Shown here: piece after piece, positions 47,067-55,250 of the stretch
Layout of the letters: each line of letters begins with the position of its first letter
How positions within the stretch are numbered: position 1 is the first letter of the stretch
Origin: Zhongshania antarctica
GTDB lineage: Bacteria; Pseudomonadota; Gammaproteobacteria; Pseudomonadales; Spongiibacteraceae
Direction: 5' to 3'
NCBI RefSeq assembly: GCF_014202945.1
Contig: NZ_JACHHW010000012.1
Coordinates: 1 to 64,000 of the forward strand
Length of the DNA: 64,000 nucleotides
Program-made: the position numbers and the translations under genes
Notes under the pieces: model-generated
The model's input: only the letters and a program-made list of their open reading frames with translations
Database searches by the model: none
What the model was told of the DNA's origin: nothing

Positions 47067-48074
47067 ATGAAAATTGATGGGCCCTTCTATGCGCAGCTAA
47101 ATAATGCCGCCAGTGAGGCTCGGCGTCTCGCCGACATTGGCTTTGACGGAATTTACACCTTAGAAGGAAGTTCAGACCCATTTTTGCCCCTCGTCTTGGC
47201 CAGCGAACACGCGCCAGAGCTTGATATAGCAACGGCGATTGCGGTGGCGTTTCCCCGCAACCCGTCTCATATAGCCTACCAAGCATGGGATTTACAGACG
47301 TATTCTAAGGGCAAATTTAGCTTGGGAGTTGGCTCGCAAATAAAACCCTACATTGAAAAACGATTTGGCCTCGCCTTTGACCCGCCAGCGGCGCGAATGC
47401 GCGAGTATATTTTAGCGGTAAAGGCATTTTTTGCTTGTTGGCAGCATGGCGCGGCGCTGAATTTTGAGGGTGATTACTACCGCCATACCCTGATGACACC
47501 AATGTTTAATCCAGGCCCTAACCCCTACGGTATACCGCCTATTATGCTCGGCGCGTTTGGCCCAAAAATGACCGAGGTGGCGGGCGAGGTTGCCGACGGC
47601 TTTATTGTCCACCCGTTCAATACGCGGCCTTTTCTCCGTGAGCTCGCCTTGCCTGCGGTAACGCGCGGTTTAGAAAAATCGGCGCGCGCTCGGAGTGACT
47701 TTTGCTTGCAGGTTAATGCCATTGTTATTACGGGCAGCAGCGATGAGGAATACCACGCGGCTGAGGCGAGCGTAAAGGGCCTGCTTGGCTTCTACGGTTC
47801 GACGCCGGCCTATCGCCCGGCAATGGATGCGGTGGGGCTCGGACATTTACAGCCAACGCTCAACGCACTCTCTAAACAGGGCAAGTGGGAGGAATTGGCC
47901 GATTATATTAACGATGATTTTTTGGATGCGTTTACTACTCGCGGGCGCCCAGCAGACATTGCTGGCTTGTTAAAAACGAAGTACGCAGGTTTGGCAGACC
48001 GCTTGGCAATCTATTCACCGTATGCGGCAAGCGATGATATGTGGCGCGCCATTGTGGCTGACTTGCATACTTAA
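47067..48074 (+). CDS. Luciferase-like monooxygenase (F420-type, TIGR03617-like)
   Basis: 335 residues of the bacterial luciferase/F420-dependent TIM-barrel superfamily: GFDGIYTLEGSSDPFLPLVL at the N-terminus, ATAIAVAFPRNPSHIAYQAW, GKFSLGVGSQIKPYIEKRFG, PIMLGAFGPKMTEVAGEVAD and GFIVHPFNT. GGAG at 47056-47059 fits ATG at 47067; GTG at 47061 is too close. These enzymes use reduced flavin or F420; gammaproteobacteria generally lack F420, so flavin is likelier. It is divergent from the lipoprotein gene, with about 270 bp of shared promoter space. Substrate unknown. Confidence 0.87.
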   Translation: MKIDGPFYAQLNNAASEARRLADIGFDGIYTLEGSSDPFLPLVLASEHAPELDIATAIAVAFPRNPSHIAYQAWDLQTYSKGKFSLGVGSQIKPYIEKRFGLAFDPPAARMREYILAVKAFFACWQHGAALNFEGDYYRHTLMTPMFNPGPNPYGIPPIMLGAFGPKMTEVAGEVADGFIVHPFNTRPFLRELALPAVTRGLEKSARARSDFCLQVNAIVITGSSDEEYHAAEASVKGLLGFYGSTPAYRPAMDAVGLGHLQPTLNALSKQGKWEELADYINDDFLDAFTTRGRPADIAGLLKTKYAGLADRLAIYSPYAASDDMWRAIVADLHT

Positions 48075-48166
48075 AATAGAAGGTGGCGGCCTTAAGCGAA
48101 TAGCGTAAGGCCCAACGTCGCCTACTGGATAGTTGCGCAAGTGAGCATAAGGAGGCTGTGCATTGC

Positions 48167-49185
48167 TTATTTTATTCCTATAAATTGCTGCATGGTTGTC
48201 TGCCACGCGCTGCTGCGGGTCACCTCTAGCAAACTGCGGTTAAGGTTTTCGCGCTGTTCAAAGCCTGAGCGCAAACCCAGTGCATAATCCTGCTTGCTTC
48301 CAGAAAAGCTCAAGACCTGAATGTTGGCGTCGTCATTGCGCAGTAAATAGCGCAGCACGGCCTCGTCGTATACCAGCGCGTCAGCTTGGCCGCTTTTTAG
48401 GGTGTTTAGCCCAGCTTCTGGATCGGTGACGGTGTTTGCTCTAATCCCTCTGTTTGCAAGGCTTTGCTCGCCAGTAGAACCGGCGACCACCAGGGTGCGA
48501 ACGCGGTCTAAGTCGTCAACACCATTCACCGCAGTACGCATTTGGTTTAGGGTCACCGACGAGGCAATGGCGGCGGTAAAGCTGGAAATCGTGATGACGC
48601 TGACAAACATCCACACTGTTGCGAGCAGGCGTCCGGCTCGGGTGATTGGCGCCTTGTCGCCGTAGCCAACGGTGGTCATGGTCACGGCAGACCACCAAAA
48701 GCCGTTGCCAATGCCGTCGGCGACACTGCCACCAAACTGCTCGGGATTGCGCTTGTGTTCCACTAGCCACAACAGCGCGCCGACCGCGAGTAGCAGCACG
48801 GCAAGAATGCCGACCGCGCTGAGAAAGGCGGGGGATATGAGTTGCACTAAGAGGGTGGTCCAGCCGCTGCTTTTTACTGGTGTGGCAATACCTAGGCCGG
48901 TTGAGAAAAAGGAGTAGCTAAAGTCGATGAGCTGCTCGCGCTCGGGGGTCATCGACAGCGCGCCCACTGCCACATCAATCTTGTCATTGGCAGCCATTGG
49001 GTTTCCCAGTTTTGCTGCCGGGCAATATTATTCCAGAGTTCAACCGAGATCCCAGTCCATTCGCCGGATTCAGTTTGCATTGCAAACGGTGGTACCGATT
49101 TTACGCCAACGCGCATTGTCTGCTGGGCCTGCGCCAGGGAGCTGAAGAAGATCAGAATAAGAAGTGTCTGCCAAAGCGCTCTCAT
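48167..49185 (-). pseudogene. Ionotropic glutamate-receptor-like potassium channel, frameshifted
   Basis: The first part (from ATG 49185) has a signal peptide (LILIFFSSLAQAQ) and the first lobe of an SBP_bac_3 domain (MRVGVKSVPPFAMQTESGEW to QNWETQW). The second part, in another frame from about 48997, continues with NDKIDVAVGALSMTPEREQL, TM1, a pore with the potassium filter MTTVGYGDKAP, TM3 (FVSVITISSFTAAIASSV) and the second ligand-binding lobe. This is the GluR0 layout. About ten residues (normally before xxIDVAVGAL) are missing at the junction along with the frame change, so a deletion of roughly 28-32 bases is likely. It could be a sequencing artefact. Confidence 0.82.
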
Positions 49186-49428
49186 TTTTCCTCCAAAATA
49201 TCGACTTAATTGGACGGTGCAATCGGTGTTGCCTAAGTTCTTGGCCGGGGTATACGCAAAATGCGCAGCGAATAGATCATCTTCGTGAATGTACGGCGAA
49301 GTCGACGTGGCTAAACACTAAAACAATAGCACACAGGCGCAATTTAACTATTTTGGGCTGATTTTTTGTTGAAAATTGGGGCGTACTGACGGGCAGGCGG
49401 AGTGAACTTGCGAAATATGCGCGGGAAC

Positions 49429-49887
49429 TTACTCGGTGTCGTTTTCTAGTAGATTGTTATTAATCAGTGTGTACAGTTGTTCAGCGAGGGCTTTAAGTTG
49501 CTGGGCATCCTCTGGCGCCATGGCAATTTGGCGGGTGATATTGTCGGGTGTTTTCCGGGCGCGATCGGCGAGGGCTTTTCCCTGTGGTGTTAACACAATG
49601 ACTTTTTGCCGGGAATCGCCACTGGATTTAGCAATGGTGACCAAGGCTTTGCTTTCTAAGCGCTTGAGTATCGGGGTAAGGGTGCCAGCGTCAAAACGAG
49701 TGCGTTGCACCAAATTTTTAATAATAACGGTGTCTTCATCCCATAGCGCCAACATGACTAAGTATTGCGCATAGGTTAGGCCAAGCCGATCTAGCACCGG
49801 CCGATAAGCCCGAATTAGGGCGTTGGTGGCCGAATACAGCGAGTGGCAAACTTGATTCTTGAGCTTGAGGGCGGGTATGTCAGTCAA
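49429..49887 (-). CDS. MarR-family regulator (OhrR-like)
   Basis: About 152 residues. LKNQVCHSLYSATNALIRAY resembles the N-terminal helix of OhrR-type peroxide sensors with its reactive Cys. The winged helix follows: YAQYLVMLALWDEDTVIIKN, RFDAGTLTPILKRLESKALV and SSGDSRQKVIVLTPQGKAL. TTG at 49887 is preferred because GGAG lies 8 bases upstream; the ATG at 49923 is inside a palindrome that looks like its own operator. It is divergent from the DUF1499 gene, with operator-like repeats between them, so autoregulation and control of that gene are likely. Confidence 0.85.
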   Translation of the reverse strand: MTDIPALKLKNQVCHSLYSATNALIRAYRPVLDRLGLTYAQYLVMLALWDEDTVIIKNLVQRTRFDAGTLTPILKRLESKALVTIAKSSGDSRQKVIVLTPQGKALADRARKTPDNITRQIAMAPEDAQQLKALAEQLYTLINNNLLENDTE

Positions 49888-49912
49888 TGTTGTTCTCCAA
49901 AGTCCAAAATAT

Positions 49913-49968
49913 TTTGCGCGCAAATCATTGACAGGTCAATGTTTGCCTGCCATTATTTTGCGCACAAA
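49913..49968. promoter_or_regulatory. Candidate MarR operators
   Basis: TTTGCGCGCAAA at 49913-49924 (perfect palindrome) and TTTGCGCACAAA at 49957-49968 (one change) are 44 bp apart, about four helical turns. Between them is CATTGACAGGTCAATG at 49926-49941, a 7+2+7 palindrome. All lie between the divergent marR and DUF1499 genes. Confidence 0.6.
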
Positions 49969-50036
49969 GTAATTTGCCTGGCGCAAGGTTGTCTTGCCTA
50001 GCGGGGAGGCTTAGGGCTAATAAGAGGAATAAAACC

Positions 50037-50486
50037 ATGAAAATCGCCTTGTCAGTTATTGGCGTTCTTGTTGTGTTGTTTTTGGCTAGGGTAATTATTC
50101 AAGGCAATCAGGTGCCCGAGCTGGGCGTGACAGACGGCAAGTTAGCGGCATTAAGCAGCAAGCCTAATAATGTGTCTAGCCAAGCGAAAGACCCAGAGAA
50201 GCGGGTTGCTACTTTGCCCTTTAAAGATTCGCAAGCCAGCACCTTGACTGCATTGAAAAAGGCCGTTGCGGCTTATGGCGGGGCTAAGATTCAAACTGAA
50301 TCGGACGATTACCTCTATGTGGTGTTTACCACATCCCTAATGCGTTACCGCGATGACGTGGAGTTTTGGCTCGACACTGACAGCCAGCACGTGCATTACC
50401 GCTCATCTAGTCGAGCGGGTTATTCGGACATGGGCTTGAATCGCAAGCGTTACGACAAAATAGCCGAGTTGTATCGAGACCTATAA
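50037..50486 (+). CDS. DUF1499 family protein
   Basis: 149 residues. One N-terminal hydrophobic segment (LSVIGVLVVLFLARVII) is followed by the DUF1499 domain: PNNVSSQAKDPEKRVATLPF, DDYLYVVFTTSLMRYRDDVE, FWLD, VHYRSSSRAGYSDMGLNRKR and YDKIAELY. GAGG upstream supports the ATG at 50037. The protein is probably inner-membrane anchored or exported. The family's biochemical role is not established. It is under the probable control of the divergent MarR regulator. Confidence 0.87.
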   Translation: MKIALSVIGVLVVLFLARVIIQGNQVPELGVTDGKLAALSSKPNNVSSQAKDPEKRVATLPFKDSQASTLTALKKAVAAYGGAKIQTESDDYLYVVFTTSLMRYRDDVEFWLDTDSQHVHYRSSSRAGYSDMGLNRKRYDKIAELYRDL

Positions 50487-50569
50487 GCATTAGTGGCTTA
50501 AACCAAACCTATTTACCTGCTGTCGGCGCACCACGGGTGCCACGCGGCGCAAATCCAAAGGAGCAAACT

Positions 50570-51544
50570 ATGTTAAAAGCACAATACACCGAGCGCGGGC
50601 CAATTCCACAGAACTCAATTACTGCCGTGGAGTTTGAGGCCCCCGCGCTGGCCGAAGACGAGGCCCTAGTAGAGTTAATCGCCTCGCCAATTAACCCCTC
50701 AGACGTACTCACTCTTACTGGCGAATACGGCATATTGCCACCTATGCCGGCCACTGGCGGTAATGAGGGCGTGGGTAAAATCGTGAAGCTAGGCGGCAAA
50801 GGCCCAGCTGTAGGTCAAAACGTGATGTTGCCCGTGGGTATTGGCACTTGGTCTACCCACATAGTGTGTAAGACCGCTCAGCTTATACCGGTACCAAATG
50901 AGGCCGATCCGAAGCAGCTGGCAATGATGAGCATTAATCCGCCAACGGCATTGCTGATGCTTGAGCAGTTTGTAGACTTAGAAGCTGGTGATTGGGTCAT
51001 TCAAAATGCAGCTAACTCAGGGGTAGGTAGCTACCTTGTTCAGCTCGCCAAAATTAAAGGCCTGAAAACCATTAATATTGTTCGCCGCGAATCTGCCATC
51101 GAAGGTGTAAAGGCCCAGGGTGGCGACGTGGTGCTGGTCGACGGCCCAGGCCTCGCTAAAGAGGTCGCTAAAATTACCGGCGATAAACTACCAAAGCTGG
51201 CGATTGACGCCATTGGCGGCGCGGCAACAGATCGCATTGGCGCCTGTCTTGCGGTGGGCGGCACTTTGGTGAATTACGGTTTGATGAGTGGTGAGCCCTG
51301 CCATTTGTCTGCAAAATCCTTGGTGTTTAGCGATGTTACCCTCAAAGGTTTCTGGCTGGCACGCTGGTTCCGCACCGCGACACCTGAGCAGCAAATGGCG
51401 GTATTTGGTAAGATCACTAAATACATAATTGAAGGTAAATTGCATACCCCAATCCATGCTGAATACCCCGTTAGCGAAATTAAGCAGGCTGTTGCTGCGG
51501 CGGCCGAGGGTGGTCGAGATGGTAAGGTATTAGTTGTCGGCTAA
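50570..51544 (+). CDS. MDR-family reductase (2-enoyl thioester reductase/MECR-like)
   Basis: 324 residues without the structural or catalytic zinc ligands. It has a GroES-like N-terminal half (SPINPSDVLTLTGEYGILPP, GGNEGVGKIVKLG) and a Rossmann half (DWVIQNAANSGVGSYLVQLA). INPSDVL with Tyr in GEYG matches the mitochondrial MECR/ETR1 type, which reduces trans-2-enoyl-CoA/ACP with NADPH. AAGGAG at 50557-50562 fits the ATG at 50570. It follows DUF1499 by 83 bases and ends at a strong terminator, so the two may share a transcript. Confidence 0.88.
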   Translation: MLKAQYTERGPIPQNSITAVEFEAPALAEDEALVELIASPINPSDVLTLTGEYGILPPMPATGGNEGVGKIVKLGGKGPAVGQNVMLPVGIGTWSTHIVCKTAQLIPVPNEADPKQLAMMSINPPTALLMLEQFVDLEAGDWVIQNAANSGVGSYLVQLAKIKGLKTINIVRRESAIEGVKAQGGDVVLVDGPGLAKEVAKITGDKLPKLAIDAIGGAATDRIGACLAVGGTLVNYGLMSGEPCHLSAKSLVFSDVTLKGFWLARWFRTATPEQQMAVFGKITKYIIEGKLHTPIHAEYPVSEIKQAVAAAAEGGRDGKVLVVG

Positions 51545-51572
51545 TAATGGTGTAGTGCCGGTGATAGGGAGG

Positions 51573-51604
51573 AGGCGAGCTAGTATTGGCTCGCCTTTTT
51601 TTAT
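51573..51604 (+). terminator. Rho-independent terminator after the MDR reductase
   Basis: AGGCGAGC/GCTCGCCT, an 8-bp stem with an 8-base loop (51573-51596), followed by seven T. A strong intrinsic terminator on the plus strand. Confidence 0.93.
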
Positions 51605-51769
51605 GTGTAATTCAACGCTTCGTAAGAATAACGAGCAATACCCAATATTCTGTCATTATTTAAAATGGTCTATGTAATGGCGGTGCGCAAACGGGTTTAT
51701 CCCCTGTGGTTAGCTATTCAGCCAAATGCTATTCTGCCGCGAATTGAGCGATAAAAGTAGCGAGAGTAA

Positions 51770-52612
51770 ATGACAATCAAGCAGAATATTATTTATATCT
51801 CTCACGGGGCTGGGCCAATGCCGCTATTGGGCGACCCTGGACACCGTGACATGGTGGCTACCTTGCAGGCGTTTGCCAAGCGGATTGGCAAACCAAGTGC
51901 AGTGCTGGTGATTAGCGCTCATTGGGAGGCGCGCGAACCGAGTATTACTGCTGGCAATACGCCGCAACTTATTTATGATTACGGTGGTTTCCCCGCTGAG
52001 GCCTACCAGATTCAATACCCCTGTTCGGGAGAACCTGCGCTTGCCGATCAGGTTTATCAATCCTTCGCGAATGCGGGTATTGACGCTGCGCTCGACTCGT
52101 CGCGAGGCTTTGATCACGGTATGTTTGTACCCTTAAAAATTATGTATCCAGACGCGGATGTCCCCTGTGTGCAAATCTCCTTAAAGCAATCATTAAATGC
52201 TGCCGAACATCTCGCAATGGGGCAGGCCTTGCGTGCACTGCAATGGGATAATTTATTAGTGATCGGGTCGGGCGCGTCGTTTCACAATATACCGGCGTTT
52301 TTTTCTGCAGAGCAAAATGAGCTTGATCAGAAAAATGCGGCCTTTGAACAATGGTTAGCCGAAACCCTCGCCAGTGGGGATATAAGCGAAACGGATCGAC
52401 GGGAGCGTTTAGTGCAATGGGAGGCTGCGCCCTTTGCCCGTTTTTGCCATCCAAGAGAAGAGCATCTACTCCCGCTCCACGTATGTTATGGCATGGCTGG
52501 CGATGTCTGTGAAGAAACTATTCCAACAACGATTATGGGCAAGCAGGCGCTAATGTTCCATTGGATAGTGCCCGGAGAACAAGCTTTCACCGGCTTAGAA
52601 AAGCAAAATTAA
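51770..52612 (+). CDS. Extradiol dioxygenase, class III LigB/DODA family
   Basis: 280 residues. Metal-binding positions of the family are visible as His13 in YISHGAGPMPLL, His51 in ISAHWEAREP, His115 in GFDHGMFVPL and the C-terminal His in REEHLLPLHVCYG. The class cleaves catechol-type rings (for example DOPA) using non-heme Fe(II) or Zn. Length is normal. Its end overlaps the convergent DUF4112 gene by 18 bases. A relic of a close paralogue is at 54462-54705, suggesting an old duplication around the two intervening genes. The physiological substrate is unknown. Confidence 0.9.
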   Translation: MTIKQNIIYISHGAGPMPLLGDPGHRDMVATLQAFAKRIGKPSAVLVISAHWEAREPSITAGNTPQLIYDYGGFPAEAYQIQYPCSGEPALADQVYQSFANAGIDAALDSSRGFDHGMFVPLKIMYPDADVPCVQISLKQSLNAAEHLAMGQALRALQWDNLLVIGSGASFHNIPAFFSAEQNELDQKNAAFEQWLAETLASGDISETDRRERLVQWEAAPFARFCHPREEHLLPLHVCYGMAGDVCEETIPTTIMGKQALMFHWIVPGEQAFTGLEKQN

Positions 52613-53062
52613 TCCGCCCGTCAACAGTGCAAAAAAAATCGACAAGCCAATTAATGTTCGCCAGGGAAAGGGCTGTGCAGGGGGCTCGGTTGCAAGTTGC
52701 TCTTCCAGGTAGCTTTTCAGTAAATGTGTATTACGGGTGTTGGCCTTAAATATGGCATCGAAGGCATCACCTACTACCGGCAGCAGGCCCCCCACAAAGT
52801 CGATAATTATATTGCGCAACATTCGGAGTTTTACCTCCTTCGTTGCACCTACGCGTTGTGCTTCGACTAATACATAAGAAGACAAGACCAGACCGGCTAT
52901 GTCGCCTACTACGGGTAACATACCGATCACAGATTCTGCGCCGAGCTGAAATTTTGTAAAGGGTATGCCAATACTGCTGTCGGTAAAGTGGCTAAACTTT
53001 TCCAAGCGTTCAAGTACTTTTCGCTGCCGTGCTTCTTTGCTCTCCTTTATCGTGTTGTTCAT
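52595..53062 (-). CDS. DUF4112 family protein
   Basis: About 155 residues: LEKFSHFTDSSIGIPFTKFQ, GMLPVVGDIAGLVLSSYVLV, LRMLRNIIIDFVGGLLPVVG and DAFDAIFKANTRNTHLL are the DUF4112 signature. A C-terminal hydrophobic helix follows (LIGLSIFFALLTGGLILL). The repeated LPVVGD motifs suggest membrane association. ATG at 53062 is preferred; in-frame starts at 53080 and 53107 exist and none has a strong ribosome site. Function unknown. It may be transcribed with the upstream endonuclease/phosphatase-like gene. Confidence 0.85.
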   Translation of the reverse strand: MNNTIKESKEARQRKVLERLEKFSHFTDSSIGIPFTKFQLGAESVIGMLPVVGDIAGLVLSSYVLVEAQRVGATKEVKLRMLRNIIIDFVGGLLPVVGDAFDAIFKANTRNTHLLKSYLEEQLATEPPAQPFPWRTLIGLSIFFALLTGGLILLF

Positions 53063-53170
53063 CGCTAATCGGCTTCTCATCAATAGGGAGTTAATGGAGA
53101 GCCCCAAGGATTAGGGCAGTTATTCGTCCGCGCCAAAACGGACTCGTAAGGCTAGGGTCTTTACCTTCGC

Positions 53171-54253
53171 TTACTCACCGGGCTCAGGCACATCATGTTT
53201 ACTGACGTTTTGCTCTTCAGCAATCTCTTTTGACCATTCATGGTCTGCAGCATCAGCCTGCAAGCCCTCTTGATTGTCACCGCGCTGTGGAACGAATAGT
53301 AGCTTAGTTAGCAGGGGGAAGTGATCAGAGCCTATTGAGGGCAAGCGTTTTATAGACATTAATACAAAATGCTGGCTATGAAACAAATGATCTAAAGGCC
53401 AGCGCAGTAAGGGATAGTCAACATGGAAGGTATTGTACATTCCCCTGCCCACACGGGGATCTAATAAACCACTGATTTTACGGAAAAGACGCGTTGTGGC
53501 GGACCAGGCAACGTCGTTAAGATCTCCGGTCACAATGATAGGTTGATCGCTATCGACGACACTTTTAGCGATCACGACCAACTCAGCATCCCGCTCAGCC
53601 GACTCAGGGTTTTCAGTCGGGCTGGGCGGCGCAGGATGGATGAAATGTACGCGAACCTTGTCGCCTGTTCTCAATACCACAGAGGCGTGTATCGATGGCA
53701 CGCCTTGCTCGACCAGATAAGAGATCTCTCGCGCTTCCAGAGGAAGTTTTGAATAGACATGCATGCCATACAAATTATCCAGGGGGCATTTTACGCAATA
53801 GGGCATATCTGGTTCTAGAGCACTAAGTTGATTTTCCCACCATTGGTCCGATTCCAGTGTGACGAGAATATCTGGCTGATGCAGCTTGACCAGCTTGATC
53901 AGCGCGTCGGCGTTACGGTTGGGCGTCAGCACATTAGAGGTCAGAATGCTGAGCTGTCTCTCCGGGCTGCCGTCTGTGGCTGTCTTTACTTCTTTAGGCC
54001 ATAACGGCGTATAAGGCAATATCCACCATAACTGCCATATCAAGCATAGTGCTGTCACGCTTATCAGCGCCCAAGTGACTGACGCGTGAAGATCCATAAA
54101 AATAAAATCGGCAAGCAATACAACGGCTGCAATAACGCCAATTTGCAAGCGGGGGAAGTCCATGCCTCTGACGATCCAGTGTGGATGTCGAGATATAGGC
54201 AGCAAGGTCGCTAAAACTATTAAAAAGCTAAAACAATTAAGCACTAGAAGCAT
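53171..54253 (-). CDS. Membrane-anchored endonuclease/exonuclease/phosphatase-family protein
   Basis: 360 residues. Three hydrophobic segments occupy the first ~90 residues. The EEP domain follows: LSILTSNVLTPNRNADALIK (Asn), DILVTLESDQWWENQLS (Glu), VHFIHPAPPSP, PIIVTGDLNDVAWSATTRLF (Asp/Asn) and LPSIGSDHFPLLTKLLF (Asp-His). It probably cleaves a phosphodiester (nucleic acid or lipid head group) on the periplasmic side. ATG at 54253 is used; a TTG lies at 54265. The C-terminal tail (QADAADHEWSKEIAEEQNVS) is charged and divergent. Confidence 0.88.
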   Translation of the reverse strand: MLLVLNCFSFLIVLATLLPISRHPHWIVRGMDFPRLQIGVIAAVVLLADFIFMDLHASVTWALISVTALCLIWQLWWILPYTPLWPKEVKTATDGSPERQLSILTSNVLTPNRNADALIKLVKLHQPDILVTLESDQWWENQLSALEPDMPYCVKCPLDNLYGMHVYSKLPLEAREISYLVEQGVPSIHASVVLRTGDKVRVHFIHPAPPSPTENPESAERDAELVVIAKSVVDSDQPIIVTGDLNDVAWSATTRLFRKISGLLDPRVGRGMYNTFHVDYPLLRWPLDHLFHSQHFVLMSIKRLPSIGSDHFPLLTKLLFVPQRGDNQEGLQADAADHEWSKEIAEEQNVSKHDVPEPGE

Positions 54254-54293
54254 AATTAAACCCAACGTTTACTCATTATTTTTAGAACATGCT

Positions 54294-54316
54294 TAAAAAG
54301 CGGGCTCGGCGAGCCC
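54294..54316 (-). terminator. Terminator of a truncated minus-strand gene
   Basis: GGGCTC/GAGCCC with a three-base loop (54302-54316), followed on the minus strand by GCTTTTT (54295-54301). It immediately follows the stop codon of the gene fragment at 54322-54460. Confidence 0.8.
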
Positions 54317-54321
54317 TTGGT

Positions 54322-54460
54322 CTATAGCTCTTTGCTTAGATGGTAGACTGATCCTTTTACTTTTAGCAAATCGAAGCCGTCTGCCAAGATAAAGCCGTGT
54401 TCGGCGTATCGAAACGCATCTTGGTATTCTGAAAAGTCACTGGCGCAAATGCAGGTGAAC
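54322..54460 (-). pseudogene. 3' fragment of an unidentified gene
   Basis: About 45 codons of minus-strand protein-like sequence (ASDFSEYQDAFRYAEHGFIL, ADGFDLLKVKGSVYHLSKEL) end with TAG at 54322-54324 and a proper terminator. The 5' part is cut off where a dioxygenase fragment begins on the other strand. Family not recognised. Confidence 0.5.
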
Positions 54461-54461
54461 T

Positions 54462-54705
54462 CAATTCGAATAGCGATGCCTTTGAACGCTGGCTAAACCA
54501 CACCATGAGCAGCTCAGATCTTACTGAGCGCGAGCGACACGAGTGTCTCGCCCATTGGGATACGGCACCGTTCGCCCACTTTTGCCATCCAAGAGAAGAG
54601 CATCTTTTGCCGTTTCATGTTTGTTATGGCTTGGCCGGTAGGGCGAGTGACGAATATTTACCCGCCATGATTATGGGCAAAAAGCTGGCGATGTTCTGCT
54701 GGTAA
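54462..54705 (+). pseudogene. C-terminal relic of a second LigB-type dioxygenase
   Basis: This encodes SDAFERWLNHTMSSSDLTER, then FCHPREEHLLPFHVCYGLAG and a normal end (IMGKKLAMFCW). It is highly similar to the last ~80 residues of the intact dioxygenase at 51770-52612 (FCHPREEHLLPLHVCYGMAG). The N-terminal two thirds with three metal ligands are gone. Confidence 0.88.
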
Positions 54706-54734
54706 ACCGCGTGTTAGTAATGCCCGCGCCTTTG

Positions 54735-55250
54735 TTAGGGTGTTGGCAAGCGCAGGCTGCCGATAAGGGCGTCGACTTGCGCAGTGCTGTTTTGGTCGCT
54801 ATTGGGCACAAACGCCGCAGTCAGGGTATAGCCGCGACCATCGGCCAGCAGGTAGTAAAGTAGTAGTGTATTTTCTTGGGCGCCGAATTGAACGCTAGCC
54901 CGTAAACGCTGCGCGGGGTAACCCGCTAGGCTGCGGGTTTCGCGTTGATGAATTTCGCTGCGCCGCGCAAAACGCTGTAATTCGCTCAGGCGAAACTGAC
55001 TGTAATCTTCTAGACTGTTGGTGGTAGCTTTCGCGTCATTCACATCGACACTCAGGTAGCGGAGCTTACCTGCCAGTGCCGAGTCGGCGCGTGGTTCTAT
55101 TACCAGTGCGCTGCCCAAGTAGTCTTCGCGCCACTGCATATCGCTGGGCAGCTGCAAGCTAAAGTCGAAGCGGGCATTATGGTAGCGCTGGCTGTTATCG
55201 CTGCAACCAAGCAATGCCAATAAGCCTACCGCAAATAAGAATGCCTTCAT
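54735..55250 (-). CDS. Small lipoprotein, third gene of the PhoD operon
   Basis: 171 residues. Signal peptide with lipobox LLALLGC (Cys16). The mature part (ARFDFSLQLPSDMQWREDYL, AQRLRASVQFGAQENTLLLY, YLLADGRGYTLTAAF) resembles PsbP/DcrB-like small lipoproteins with an alpha-beta-alpha sandwich. It starts 4 bases inside the end of the metallophosphoesterase gene (ATGA overlap), so it is translated with it. Function unknown; placement suggests a role in phosphate scavenging at the envelope. Confidence 0.85.
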   Translation of the reverse strand: MKAFLFAVGLLALLGCSDNSQRYHNARFDFSLQLPSDMQWREDYLGSALVIEPRADSALAGKLRYLSVDVNDAKATTNSLEDYSQFRLSELQRFARRSEIHQRETRSLAGYPAQRLRASVQFGAQENTLLLYYLLADGRGYTLTAAFVPNSDQNSTAQVDALIGSLRLPTP

